A stretch of 37,886 nt of DNA from Rheinheimera sp. 1928-s. GTDB lineage: Bacteria; Pseudomonadota; Gammaproteobacteria; Enterobacterales; Alteromonadaceae. Both the position numbers and the translations under genes were made by a program. The stretch spans positions 500,347 to 538,232 of the forward strand of contig NZ_JARIXP010000005.1 of the NCBI RefSeq assembly GCF_029269265.1. The letters run 5' to 3'. Of this stretch, positions 16,156-24,411 are shown piece after piece; position 1 is the stretch's first letter; every line of letters begins with the position of its first letter. The notes beneath the pieces are model-generated. The model saw only the letters and a program-made list of their open reading frames with translations. It had not been told where the DNA came from and searched no databases.

Positions 16156-16506
16156 TTACACCAACTTTGGTGCATCAAAGTTTTCCGGCTCATCGCTGTA
16201 AATACAGACATTCCAATCTGCTGCTAAACCTGTTTCAGCGACGCAGTAGGTCTGGAAAAAGTCTTTTATTTCATTGCGCTGGCAATGAGCTTCAAAACTT
16301 TGCATATCAGCCCAAATTTCGTTAAACACAATCGGAAAACTTTTGCCTTCGGCATAAGGGCTTGAAATATGACGGGTCACTCTGTACTGCAGGCAACCAT
16401 CTTCACGCAAGGTATTGGCTTCTAAACCTTGCAGCACTTTAAAGAGTTCAGCTTCTTTGCCAGGCTTAGGTAAAAACTGGGCGATGCAATACACTTTTTT
16501 AGACAT
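16156..16506 (-). CDS. ABM-superfamily (antibiotic biosynthesis monooxygenase-like) protein
   Basis: 116 residues, a single dimeric alpha/beta-barrel-type domain: VYCIAQFLPKPGKEAELFKVLQGL, GCLQYRVTRH, FNEIWADMQSFEAH and a C-terminal strand. The pattern (strand, PGKE-x-ELxxxL helix, GCLxY, EIWxDxxxFxxH) is that of YgiN/ABM proteins, small cofactor-free oxygenases or related proteins of mostly unknown function. The ATG overlaps the stop codon of the upstream pseudouridine synthase (TAATG), so the two are translationally coupled. Confidence 0.8.
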   Translation of the reverse strand: MSKKVYCIAQFLPKPGKEAELFKVLQGLEANTLREDGCLQYRVTRHISSPYAEGKSFPIVFNEIWADMQSFEAHCQRNEIKDFFQTYCVAETGLAADWNVCIYSDEPENFDAPKLV

Positions 16507-17429
16507 TAGCTTTCCTTCGATTCGGTAATAACGGGCCAGCTTTGCAGCTGACGGTTTGATTCAAACTGATGATCCTGGCCTGTAACCGGATCCATAAAAC
16601 TCAGGCGTTTTGCCAATAATTGCAGTGGTTCGGCAAAATCCAGTTGCTGCTTTGGCAGCAACTCTGGGTAATATTTATCAAATAAAATAGGGCAACCCAC
16701 AGACAGCATATGTAACCTCAACTGGTGGGTTTTCCCTGTATGGGGGCTAAGTTCAAACAATCCAAGTTCAGTACCTCTTTCCACCAGGGTCAGGCTGGAA
16801 AACGCATTCACTTCACCATCCACTTGTTGCATTAAAAACGCCGGAGTTGACTTTTCCAGCCGGTTTTTAACTTGCCAGCTGTGTGGTAATTCGAGTTGCT
16901 GAAGTTCTGCAGATAACAGGGCCACCGCCTGATAACTTTTGCTGATATGCCCTTGTGCAAACAGCTGATAATACAAAGGCCTGCTTTGGCTATTGACAGA
17001 AAACAGCACTAAACCTGCTGTTTCCTTATCCAGCCTGTGCACTGCTACCACATCGTGCAGACCCGTATCGCGTTTCACTCTTTCCAGCAGGCATTCATTG
17101 ACGAATTCACCGCCAGGAGTCACAGGTAAAAAATGCGGTTTGCAAGCGACAATAATATGCTCATCCTGGTACAAAATCTGATGGGCAAAAGGAATAACAG
17201 GCTCAGCTGCCACTTCACGGTAATAACAGACCCGGCGGCTGGGTAAAAAGGCGGTGGTTGCACTGATGACTTCACCACCAAACCAATAGACTTTGCCATC
17301 AGCTACACGCTGTCGCCAAATGCTAGCGTCAATGCGGTGGAATTTTTCAATCAGAAAATTCAGCACTGTACCCCAGCCCAAATCTTTGGGTGGTAAGGTA
17401 ATTTCAGATGGCTTTGTTGCTTTGCTCAT
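16506..17429 (-). CDS. RluA-family pseudouridine synthase
   Basis: 307 residues. An N-terminal S4-like region (about 18-72) precedes the catalytic domain. The RluA-family signature HRLDKETAG is at 131-139 with catalytic Asp134; ILYQDEHIIVACKPHFLPVTPGG, KSYQAV and HTGKTHQLRLHM are further conserved blocks. It converts uridine to pseudouridine in an RNA, rRNA or tRNA; the exact target (RluA, RluC, RluD or TruC-like) cannot be fixed from motifs. The longer N-terminus argues against plain RluA/TruC. First gene of a pair with the ABM protein, which starts in its stop codon. Confidence 0.88.
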   Translation of the reverse strand: MSKATKPSEITLPPKDLGWGTVLNFLIEKFHRIDASIWRQRVADGKVYWFGGEVISATTAFLPSRRVCYYREVAAEPVIPFAHQILYQDEHIIVACKPHFLPVTPGGEFVNECLLERVKRDTGLHDVVAVHRLDKETAGLVLFSVNSQSRPLYYQLFAQGHISKSYQAVALLSAELQQLELPHSWQVKNRLEKSTPAFLMQQVDGEVNAFSSLTLVERGTELGLFELSPHTGKTHQLRLHMLSVGCPILFDKYYPELLPKQQLDFAEPLQLLAKRLSFMDPVTGQDHQFESNRQLQSWPVITESKES

Positions 17430-17487
17430 ATCCCCTCACGTCAGAGGGCCAGAGTTAAGACAATTCGGCGCTTTGAGTCAACTTGTT

Positions 17488-18042
17488 TTAGCTTTTAGTG
17501 CCGAATAAACCAGGCAACATACGCTTTAACGTATTGTCTTTCACAATGTAATGGTGTGCCAGAGCGCCCAGTACATGTAAAGCGATAAAGGCGTAGCCTG
17601 CTTTGCCCACCATTTCATGCACTTCTTTAATGGATGCAGCAAGATCTGGATCTGGTGTTATTAAGGCTGGCAACTGAAAGCCCCAAAATGGAATAACATG
17701 ATCAGCAGCGCTTAACAGCAGATAACCTAATATAGGCATCAGCAGTAAAAAAACATAAAGCACAGCATGCATCAAAGCTGCAATTTTGATCACTATGGTT
17801 TTGGGTGCGGGTTTTATCAAAGGTATGAAACTAAAACGCTTGACCAGCAAGCGAAGCCACGTAATACACCATAAACTTAAGCCCAACACAAAATGCACCT
17901 CTTTGATCAAGTCACGCTCCATTGTGCCTTTTTCAAAGACCCCTCTGAACTCAATACTGGCATAAACAGCAATAAGCAGCAGAACAGTCAGCCAATGCAA
18001 ACGCAGCATCCAGACGCTATAACTTTGTTGTGAAGCCGACAT
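17488..18042 (-). CDS. Cytochrome b561 family protein
   Basis: 184 residues from ATG 18042 (AGAGGTGG just upstream; a GTG two codons earlier is less likely). Four helices; candidate haem-ligand His residues at 16 (RLHWLT), 50 (EVHFVLG), 142 (EVHEMVGKAGY) and 156 (ALHVLGALAHHY), matching the four-His pattern of prokaryotic CybB. A di-haem inner-membrane cytochrome; in E. coli CybB acts as a superoxide:ubiquinone oxidoreductase, others take electrons from diverse donors. Single gene, about 60 bases upstream of the end of no other gene on this strand. Confidence 0.9.
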   Translation of the reverse strand: MSASQQSYSVWMLRLHWLTVLLLIAVYASIEFRGVFEKGTMERDLIKEVHFVLGLSLWCITWLRLLVKRFSFIPLIKPAPKTIVIKIAALMHAVLYVFLLLMPILGYLLLSAADHVIPFWGFQLPALITPDPDLAASIKEVHEMVGKAGYAFIALHVLGALAHHYIVKDNTLKRMLPGLFGTKS

Positions 18043-18132
18043 AACCACCTCTGTGTTGAATTACTTTTTCATTCTGCCAGTGAAAACTTAAGGCAAGCTG
18101 AGCTTCTGCGCTATCAGCTTCCCGCAGAGCAT

Positions 18133-19410
18133 TCAAACAACACTAAACAACAGCAGTCCTGCCACACCCAGCACCAGCATGGCTACGGAGATACGCATTG
18201 CCAGGTTTTGAGCGCCAGCCACCCATACCATGACAGTTTTCACCAAAGAATTACTTAAGATGGCAATGCCAATAGCAGTAGCGGCCAGTTGAACAGACTC
18301 ACCACGACTGGCATAATCGGCAAGAGATAAACTAATGGCATCCACATCAGTTAACCCCGCTAGAGCAGCCAGCCAATACAAGCCCTGACCTGGAGCATAA
18401 TGCTCTGCCAGTTTGACCAGCAACAATACCAACGCAAACAACAAAGCAAACTGAATAGCCGACCATAAACTAAAAGGATTATTCACAGGCACAGCAGTAG
18501 CAACAGAGGCTGATTGCAGTCTGTGACTGGCCAGAAAAAAAGCCATTGCTAATACTGCGGTGACTAAGGCCAGCCCCACTAAAGGCCATAACAGTTGCTG
18601 CATTAAAGGCACAGATATAGCAGTCACAATCAGTATCACCCGACCAAACATCACCAGCCAGGACACTAAAATGCCAGCTGCCAGCCGATTAGCTGCCCCG
18701 CTGTCATTTTCAATTTGACTGCTGCGGGCAAAACTTAAGGTCATAGCTGTGGATGACACCAGCCCACCAGTCAGAGCGGTGATCATGGTGCCTTTGACTG
18801 AACCTAAAGAACGTACTGCTATATAACCTACTAAAGACAAAGCAGAAATTAAAATCACCAGCAACCAGAGTTTATAAGGGTTTAATGCCTGCCAGGGGTC
18901 GATTGCTTCATTCGGCAATAGGGGTAATACAATAAAACTGGCAATCAGAAGTTTCAGGCCGGCATACAGATCATCAGCACCAATTTTGCTGATCAAACCA
19001 TGCAAAGGCTCCCGAAACGCCAGAATAGCCGAAGTGAAAATAGCCAGAGATACGGCGATTTCTGCAAAACCAAAAATGACAGCGCCGCCCAATAAACAGA
19101 CGGTAATAGCAGACAACTCGCTGGTTAATCCCAAAGCCACAGCTTTGGCTTTATTCTCCAGATAATAAGCACAGAGTACTGTCACAGAGACGGCCAACAA
19201 AGCAGCGATAAACAACCATGGTGTTTGTAAATGCACAGACAACCAGGCGCTGACAGCCCCCAATTGCGCAAATAAGATGTAAGTACGGACTCCGGCAAAA
19301 GAACCGGGGTGATTGTTGTTTTTATGCTTTTCCCGTTCAATGCCAACCAAGGCACCAATAAGCAGCGCAATCAAAAAGTTTTGCGCCAGTGTGATGTCAA
19401 ATCCAGCCAT
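18133..19410 (-). CDS. MgtC/SapB-DUF4010 family membrane protein
   Basis: 425 residues and about 12 hydrophobic segments. The N-terminal ~135 residues carry the MgtC start (NFLIALLIGALVGIEREKHK, then GVRTYILFAQLGA), and the C-terminal half is the DUF4010 domain (LTGGLVSSTAMTLSFARSS; AALAGLTDVDAISLSLA). The combined protein is common in proteobacteria; MgtC parts relate to Mg homeostasis and F-ATPase regulation in pathogens, but DUF4010 proteins have no firm function. The conserved TDVDAI motif suggests an ion-handling site, which is inference. Monocistronic, divergent from the LLM monooxygenase. Confidence 0.88.
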   Translation of the reverse strand: MAGFDITLAQNFLIALLIGALVGIEREKHKNNNHPGSFAGVRTYILFAQLGAVSAWLSVHLQTPWLFIAALLAVSVTVLCAYYLENKAKAVALGLTSELSAITVCLLGGAVIFGFAEIAVSLAIFTSAILAFREPLHGLISKIGADDLYAGLKLLIASFIVLPLLPNEAIDPWQALNPYKLWLLVILISALSLVGYIAVRSLGSVKGTMITALTGGLVSSTAMTLSFARSSQIENDSGAANRLAAGILVSWLVMFGRVILIVTAISVPLMQQLLWPLVGLALVTAVLAMAFFLASHRLQSASVATAVPVNNPFSLWSAIQFALLFALVLLLVKLAEHYAPGQGLYWLAALAGLTDVDAISLSLADYASRGESVQLAATAIGIAILSNSLVKTVMVWVAGAQNLAMRISVAMLVLGVAGLLLFSVV

Positions 19411-19645
19411 AATTCATATTCTTAGTGAGTTGATCCCAGCATAGCTGAATTTTTGCGTTGTTCGTTGATCTGTCACAACCCTAAGCCTGTTTACCTCACT
19501 TCACCGCAAAAAATAAAGCATCGGGCGGCAAAATCCGCCTAAATGCAGCACACCACTTGAATCCCCGGCCCAGAGCACCCATTGCTGCATTAGTTTCATA
19601 CCAAACGGTATTGAATGCAGATAATTACAGCCTTGCGGAGTACTG

Positions 19646-20632
19646 ATGATCCCTTTTTCTATTTTAGATTTAGCCCCTGTTGCTTCAGGCAGCACTATTA
19701 GCGACAGTTTTGCCAATAGCAAAGCCTTAGCGCAACTGGCAGACACTTTGGGTTACAAGCGGTATTGGCTGGCTGAACATCACAATATGCCGGGCATTGC
19801 CAGTGCGGCGACCTCCCTGCTGATCAGCCACCTGGCTGCTGCAACTTCTCGAATTCGCTTAGGGGCTGGTGGCATTATGCTGCCCAATCATTCACCTTTA
19901 GTGATAGCAGAACAGTTTGGCACTTTAGCCACTTTGTATCCGGACCGTATCGATTTAGGTGTAGGCCGGGCACCTGGCAGCGATCAGCAAACAGCACGGG
20001 CATTGCGACGTAACCGCATGGAAACAGAAGATCAATTCCCAACCGATATCCTTGAATTGCAGCAGTACTTTGGTCCGGTAAAGCCAAATCAGGCGGTACA
20101 AGCCGTGCCAGGACAAAACCTGAATGTGCCTCTATGGATTTTAGGTTCGAGTTTATACGGCGCTCAACTGGCCGCTCATTTGGGTTTACCTTATGCATTT
20201 GCCTCGCATTTTGCCCCAGCGATGATGGAACAGGCCGCTGCTTTGTATCGAAGAGAATTTAAGCCGTCGGCTCAACTGGATAAACCTTATCTGATGCTGG
20301 CGCTGAATGTATTTGCCGCAGAAACTACAGCAGAAGCCCAGCATCTGTTTACCTCACCTCAGCAGCAGTTTGTGAATTTGGTGCGGGGCGTACCGGGTTT
20401 GTTACCTGATCCAGTTGAGGATATGGACCAGATCTGGCAAGCACATGAAAAAGCTTATGTGGAAAAAGCCTTAGCCTGTTCGGTGATAGGTAATCCAGTA
20501 GAAGTAAAACAAGGTTTATTGAATTTTATCGAACAGCATCAACCAAACGAGCTGATGTTGACCAGCATGATGCACGACCCTAAAGCACGGCAAACCAGTT
20601 TTAGGATTGCGGCAGAGCTTATCTCTGATTAA
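19646..20632 (+). CDS. Luciferase-like (LLM class) flavin-dependent oxidoreductase, intact copy
   Basis: 328 residues. The YhbW-type pattern is clear: [14 protein letters not shown] at the start, [21 protein letters not shown] (34-54), [29 protein letters not shown], then [16 protein letters not shown] and [12 protein letters not shown]. These are FMN-binding TIM-barrel monooxygenase-like proteins; substrate unknown. GGAG lies 7 bases before ATG 19646. The last 615 bases (20018-20632) are duplicated at 22992-23606 with about 41 mismatches and no net indel. It forms the left flank of the variable locus that ends with the DUF481 gene. Confidence 0.92.
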   Translation: MIPFSILDLAPVASGSTISDSFANSKALAQLADTLGYKRYWLAEHHNMPGIASAATSLLISHLAAATSRIRLGAGGIMLPNHSPLVIAEQFGTLATLYPDRIDLGVGRAPGSDQQTARALRRNRMETEDQFPTDILELQQYFGPVKPNQAVQAVPGQNLNVPLWILGSSLYGAQLAAHLGLPYAFASHFAPAMMEQAAALYRREFKPSAQLDKPYLMLALNVFAAETTAEAQHLFTSPQQQFVNLVRGVPGLLPDPVEDMDQIWQAHEKAYVEKALACSVIGNPVEVKQGLLNFIEQHQPNELMLTSMMHDPKARQTSFRIAAELISD

Positions 20633-20850
20633 TGCACTCCTATAACCTGTTCGCGCATTTTCCAGATCGCTTGTGCTTTTAACAGTTGAAGCGGTCTGCG
20701 GCCACTTTTTGTACAAAAAGCTATACATGCTACCGCTTACATTTAATTACAATTGAAAACAAAATTTAATAACCCAGTTGATTTTATCTACAAAAAAATG
20801 GCATTTAGACGATGCTTATATACAAAAGCATGCGACAAGACTCCAATTTA

Positions 20851-20884
20851 TTGCGACTAAAACACGTAAGATGAATAGTCGCAA
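20851..20884. promoter_or_regulatory. 9-bp inverted repeat in the leader of the subtilase gene
   Basis: TTGCGACTA (20851-20859) and TAGTCGCAA (20876-20884) are perfect inverted copies 16 bases apart, 36 bases before the subtilase ATG. It could be an operator or an mRNA hairpin near the ribosome-binding site; a related half-site TGCGAC lies at 20831-20836. Role inferred. Confidence 0.45.
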
Positions 20885-20919
20885 CGGAGAAAATAATAAT
20901 AATTAACGGGAACAACTAA

Positions 20920-22725
20920 ATGAAAATCAACAAGTTAAATCCAACTGCATTAGCAACTTTATTGGCTTTAGGCTGTGGCAGTGCGGCAGCTGCAGATCGG
21001 GTCATTATTCAGGTCGACAATGCCAACAAAGGTATGATCACTGCGTTAACAAAACAGCTGGGTGGTGAAGTAAAAGTAGATGCAGATGGTTTTATCGCAG
21101 CTCAGTTTAACGGCAGATCTGTAGATGACATCAAAGGTATTTTAAAGAACCCACATATCAAACTGATTGAAGAAGACTTAGTGCGTAAACCTATGGCGCT
21201 GTTTAACGACGACGCTGGCGATCCAATGCAGCAACAAATTACTCCTTATGCTGTATACCAGTCTCAGGCCAATCAGGTGCAATTTAACCCTGGTGCTGGC
21301 ATGAAAGTTTGTGTGATTGACTCAGGTTTAGACCAGTCTAACCCTGACTTTAACTGGGGTAGTATCACAGGAGATAACGACTCAGGCACTGGCAACTGGT
21401 ACGACAATGGTGGCCCACACGGCACTCACGTAGCAGGAACCATAGGTGCAGCAGACAACGGCATAGGTGTAATTGGCATGGCACCTGGTGTTGCTATGCA
21501 TATCATCAAAGTATTTAATGCGGAAGGTTGGGGTTACTCTTCTGATCTGGCTCATGCAGCACAAAAATGTAAAAACGCTGGTTCAAATATTATCAGCATG
21601 AGCTTAGGTGGTGGTGGTTCTAACACTACTGAATCTAACGCTTTTAAAACCTTTACTGATGGCGGTGGTTTAGTTTTAGCTGCTGCCGGTAACGATGGCA
21701 ATAACGTGCGTTCATACCCAGCTGGTTACCCTTCCGTCATGATGATCGGCGCTAACGACAATAACAACAACATTGCTGACTTCTCTCAATTCCCAAGCTG
21801 TACCCTGAATGGCCAGACTAATGAAACTTTCTGTGTGGAAGCCACAGCTGGTGGTGTTGATACTTTATCAACTTATCCAGCCGATATGGCAACCAGTGCT
21901 ACCTTAAGCGCCAACGGCACACCCTATGCAACTTCAGCGATGGAAAACCCGGGGTCTGCCAGCGCAGCTACTTTTTTCATGGGAACAGCTCAGAGTGTTA
22001 ACTCAGGTGCTGCCGGTAAAATCTGTATGATTGACCGTGGTGTGATTTCTTTCCACGATAAAGTGAAAAACTGTCAGAACTCTGGTGGTGTTGGCGCCAT
22101 ATTGATCAACAACACTGCAGGCATGTTGTACGGTACTTTAGGTGAAGGTTCGGCCAACACTACATCCATCCCAGCGGTAGGTGCTGCTTTTGAAGACAGA
22201 ACTGCTCTGCTGGCAGCAACTACTGCTTCTATCCACATTGGCACCAGCGATTATGGCCTGATGAGTGGCACTTCTATGGCAACTCCGGCTGTAGCTGGTG
22301 TCGCAGCTCTGGTGTGGTCAAACCACCCAAGCTGTACCGGAACTCAAATCCGTAATGCGTTAAAAGCGACTGCAAAAGACGCAGGCGCTGCTGGTAAAGA
22401 TGTGTACTTTGGTTACGGTATTGTTCAGGCTGCTGCAGCGCATCAGTATCTGACAACCAATGGTTGTGCTGGTGGTACTCCAACTCCGGGTATCAGCCTG
22501 ACGTTAAAATCAGTGAAAAACAAAGGTAAAAGTTATGTCGATCTGACCTGGGCAAGCGCCACAACCAGTTCAGTAGACCTATACCGCAACAATGTTAAAG
22601 TACTGACTACAGCTAACGACGGCGCGCACCGCGACGGCCCGTTAAACCGTGGTAGCTACAGCTATAAAGTTTGTGAAGCAGCAAGCACAACGAAGTGCAG
22701 TGCCAGCACTTCTATCAATCTTTAA
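20920..22725 (+). CDS. Secreted subtilisin-like serine protease (S8) with I9 propeptide and PA insertion
   Basis: 601 residues. Signal peptide 1-25 (SAAAAD end), I9-like inhibitory propeptide at about 27-90 (RVIIQVDNANKG ... HIKLIEEDLV), then the S8 catalytic domain with Asp134 (VIDSGLD), His167 (PHGTHVAGT), oxyanion Asn258 (AAAGNDG) and Ser452 (GTSMATP). A protease-associated domain is inserted between Asn and Ser (about 350-440, with GKICMIDRG and GVGAILIN). The C-terminal ~95 residues (507-601) look like a fibronectin-III-type or adhesive module (YVDLTWASATTSSVDLYRN), perhaps used for secretion or binding. Predicted extracellular endoprotease. It occupies the intergenic slot between the LLM gene and a DUF481 fragment and ends in a strong terminator. 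Confidence 0.95.
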   Translation: MKINKLNPTALATLLALGCGSAAAADRVIIQVDNANKGMITALTKQLGGEVKVDADGFIAAQFNGRSVDDIKGILKNPHIKLIEEDLVRKPMALFNDDAGDPMQQQITPYAVYQSQANQVQFNPGAGMKVCVIDSGLDQSNPDFNWGSITGDNDSGTGNWYDNGGPHGTHVAGTIGAADNGIGVIGMAPGVAMHIIKVFNAEGWGYSSDLAHAAQKCKNAGSNIISMSLGGGGSNTTESNAFKTFTDGGGLVLAAAGNDGNNVRSYPAGYPSVMMIGANDNNNNIADFSQFPSCTLNGQTNETFCVEATAGGVDTLSTYPADMATSATLSANGTPYATSAMENPGSASAATFFMGTAQSVNSGAAGKICMIDRGVISFHDKVKNCQNSGGVGAILINNTAGMLYGTLGEGSANTTSIPAVGAAFEDRTALLAATTASIHIGTSDYGLMSGTSMATPAVAGVAALVWSNHPSCTGTQIRNALKATAKDAGAAGKDVYFGYGIVQAAAAHQYLTTNGCAGGTPTPGISLTLKSVKNKGKSYVDLTWASATTSSVDLYRNNVKVLTTANDGAHRDGPLNRGSYSYKVCEAASTTKCSASTSINL

Positions 22726-22736
22726 ATCACTGGATT

Positions 22737-22765
22737 GGGGCTGAGTCAAAACTCGGCCCCTTTTT
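22737..22765 (+). terminator. Rho-independent terminator of the subtilase gene
   Basis: GGGGCTGAGT (22737-22746) pairs with ACTCGGCCCC (22751-22760), one G-T wobble, loop CAAA, then five T (22761-22765). The T tract touches the stop codon of the DUF481 fragment. Confidence 0.9.
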
Positions 22766-22971
22766 CAAAACTTAGCACCTATACTAAGTTTTTGATGTAA
22801 ATCGCGGCTGCCGGAAGAGATCACCAAATCCTGTGGCAAAACCACATCAATTTTAGACCAATCAAAATCCACCGAAAATGACAAGCGGATACGCTCTGTC
22901 AGGTAATAACTCAGCCCTGTACTCAGATTCACATCCTGTTTAAATTGGATAAAGCTCACAGGTTGATTCAC
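22765..22971 (-). pseudogene. DUF481 protein, 3' fragment (duplicated remnant)
   Basis: 207 bases matching the end of the intact DUF481 gene (24412-24618), with 7 mismatches by hand count and no indel. It encodes the last ~68 residues (from about NQPVSFIQFK to LSIGAKF) including the stop, but has no start. Upstream on this strand the match ends abruptly at 22971, where sequence of the LLM gene begins. It is the left half of the chimeric scar between the two cargo segments. Not expected to be functional. Confidence 0.92.
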
Positions 22972-23606
22972 GGGCTTTACGGCGCAACCGCATGGAAACT
23001 GAAGATCAGTTCCCAACCGATATCCTTGAATTGCAGCAATACTTTGGTCCGGTGAAGCCAAATCAGGCGGTACAAGCCGTGCCAGGACAAAACCTGAATG
23101 TGCCTCTATGGATTTTAGGTTCGAGTTTATACGGCGCTCAACTGGCGGCTCATATGGGTTTACCTTATGCATTTGCCTCGCATTTTGCCCCAGCGATGAT
23201 GGAACAGGCCGCTGCTTTGTATCGAAGAGAATTTAAGCCATCGGCTCAACTGGATAAACCATATCTGATGTTGGCGCTGAATGTATTTGCCGCAGAAACT
23301 AAAGCAGAAGCCCAGCATCTGTTTACCTCACCTCAGCAGCAGTTTGTGAATTTGGTAAGAGGTGTGCCGGGTTTGTTACCTGATCCAGTTGAAGATATGG
23401 ACCAGATCTGGCAAGCACATGAAAAAGCTTATGTGGAAAAAGCTCTGGCCTGTTCAGTTATAGGCAATCCGGCTGAAGTGAAAAAAGGTTTGCTGGATTT
23501 TATTGAACAAACCAATCCGGACGAGCTGATGCTCACCAGCATGATGCACGACCCTAAAGCACGGCAAACCAGTTTTAGGATTGCGGCAGAGCTTATCTCT
23601 GATTAA
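22972..23606 (+). pseudogene. LLM flavin-dependent oxidoreductase, 3' fragment (duplicated remnant)
   Basis: Starts at residue ~119 of the intact protein ([13 protein letters not shown]) directly after the DUF481 fragment and runs to the same stop codon. From ATG 22992 a 204-residue product could be read, but it lacks the N-terminal third of the barrel and has no ribosome-binding site. Over 615 bases I count about 41 mismatches to 20018-20632, clustered between positions equivalent to 20370 and 20565; the last ~60 bases are identical. The reading frame is fully preserved and many changes are synonymous, so it diverged while still under selection or came from a relative with an intact gene. 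Confidence 0.92.
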
Positions 23607-23921
23607 AAATGGGTTCAGCTCAGGATCAAGGCTTGGAACTTATTGCATCAATCTATTGGACTGGCCTTGGCTTGTTGATGTGCAGAATTTTTATTGCCAT
23701 CGCCTGATAAAATGCAATAAAAAACAATGCAAAAACAAGTAGTTAATGGGGAAGCAACCAGAACAAAGAACAAAGCCTGACCCAAAAAGAATACAAAATA
23801 AGTTGCATTTGTTAATTTGGCGTGTCACTGTTCAAGCTGAATTCCTAAAATAGTTAAATTTAGCGATTCAAAACTATCCTGCCCGTTGAGATCCAAACGA
23901 AACTATAAAAGGAATTTATTT
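23607..23921. other. 315-base upstream region of the small secreted-protein gene
   Basis: A/T-rich and without a gene. It bears no similarity to the segment after the intact LLM gene (20633 onward), although both follow the same LLM stop codon. A/T-rich stretches near 23790-23880 may contain the promoter; none is assigned. Confidence 0.5.
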
Positions 23922-24365
23922 GTGAATATCAAGATATATCATAGGTTAGTGTTGATTTTTGGCTTGTGCTTTCTTGTTGGAAATGCTGAAGCAAACACAA
24001 CGCCACTGCGTGAATGCGTTGCAGGAGCATGCAGTGAAATTGTTCATAACAAGGAATTGGGTAAGGCAACAGTTACCGTTTGGGACGAAAAAGGAAACGT
24101 TATTTCGGCCGATACGTTCGATTTGGATAGTTCGGCAGAATTGGTTCATGTGAGCACAAGCGACAGTGTGGATTCTACAACGCCTGAGCATGCTCCTGCT
24201 GCGCCTTGCGATAAAGGTCCGTGCGCAACCGCAATATCACAAACATATGAAACAGCAACCCATGTTGTTACAGTTACCTACACTTTCATTTACTTTAATG
24301 GTCAGTTGATGGACGTGAATGCAACCTCAGTAGAAAATAGTTTACCGCTTGCAATGACAAGATAA
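23922..24365 (+). CDS. Small secreted protein of unknown function with two C-x-x-G-x-C modules
   Basis: 147 residues from GTG 23922, chosen because AAAAGGA lies 8 bases upstream and the protein then begins with a clean signal peptide (about 1-24, MNIKIYHRLVLIFGLCFLVG then NAEA). A TTG 12 codons upstream would extend it without a ribosome-binding site. The mature part has two related segments: CVAGAC (about 31-36) followed by a charged beta-like stretch KATVTVWDEKGN, and CDKGPC (about 95-100) followed by HVVTVTYTFIYFNGQ, separated by an acidic Ser/Thr/Pro linker. Each could hold one disulfide. I do not recognise the family. It sits alone in the second cargo slot, looks A/T-richer than its neighbours and ends in a terminator, so acquisition by transfer is plausible. 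Confidence 0.75.
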   Translation: MNIKIYHRLVLIFGLCFLVGNAEANTTPLRECVAGACSEIVHNKELGKATVTVWDEKGNVISADTFDLDSSAELVHVSTSDSVDSTTPEHAPAAPCDKGPCATAISQTYETATHVVTVTYTFIYFNGQLMDVNATSVENSLPLAMTR

Positions 24366-24373
24366 GGCTTTTA

Positions 24374-24406
24374 GGGTCAGATGGTTATCTGCCAACAATC
24401 TGACCC
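24374..24406 (+). terminator. Terminator-like hairpin after the small secreted-protein gene
   Basis: Perfect 9-bp stem GGGTCAGAT (24374-24382) / ATCTGACCC (24398-24406) with a 15-nt loop, followed by CCATTT. The T tract is short. It ends 6 bases from the stop codon of the convergent DUF481 gene, the same placement as the subtilase terminator relative to the DUF481 fragment. Confidence 0.6.
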
Positions 24407-24411
24407 CCATT

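Noticed and set aside
22765-23172. 135-codon open frame on the minus strand spanning the chimeric scar
   Set aside because: Its first half is the antisense of the LLM fragment (the same antisense frame exists in the intact LLM gene at 19875-20198), and only its end is real DUF481 coding sequence. It is a by-product of the joint.
22765-24411. Insertion sequence or integron cassette as the cause of the duplicated flanks
   Set aside because: No transposase, integrase, terminal inverted repeats or target-site duplication; borders coincide with gene stop codons.
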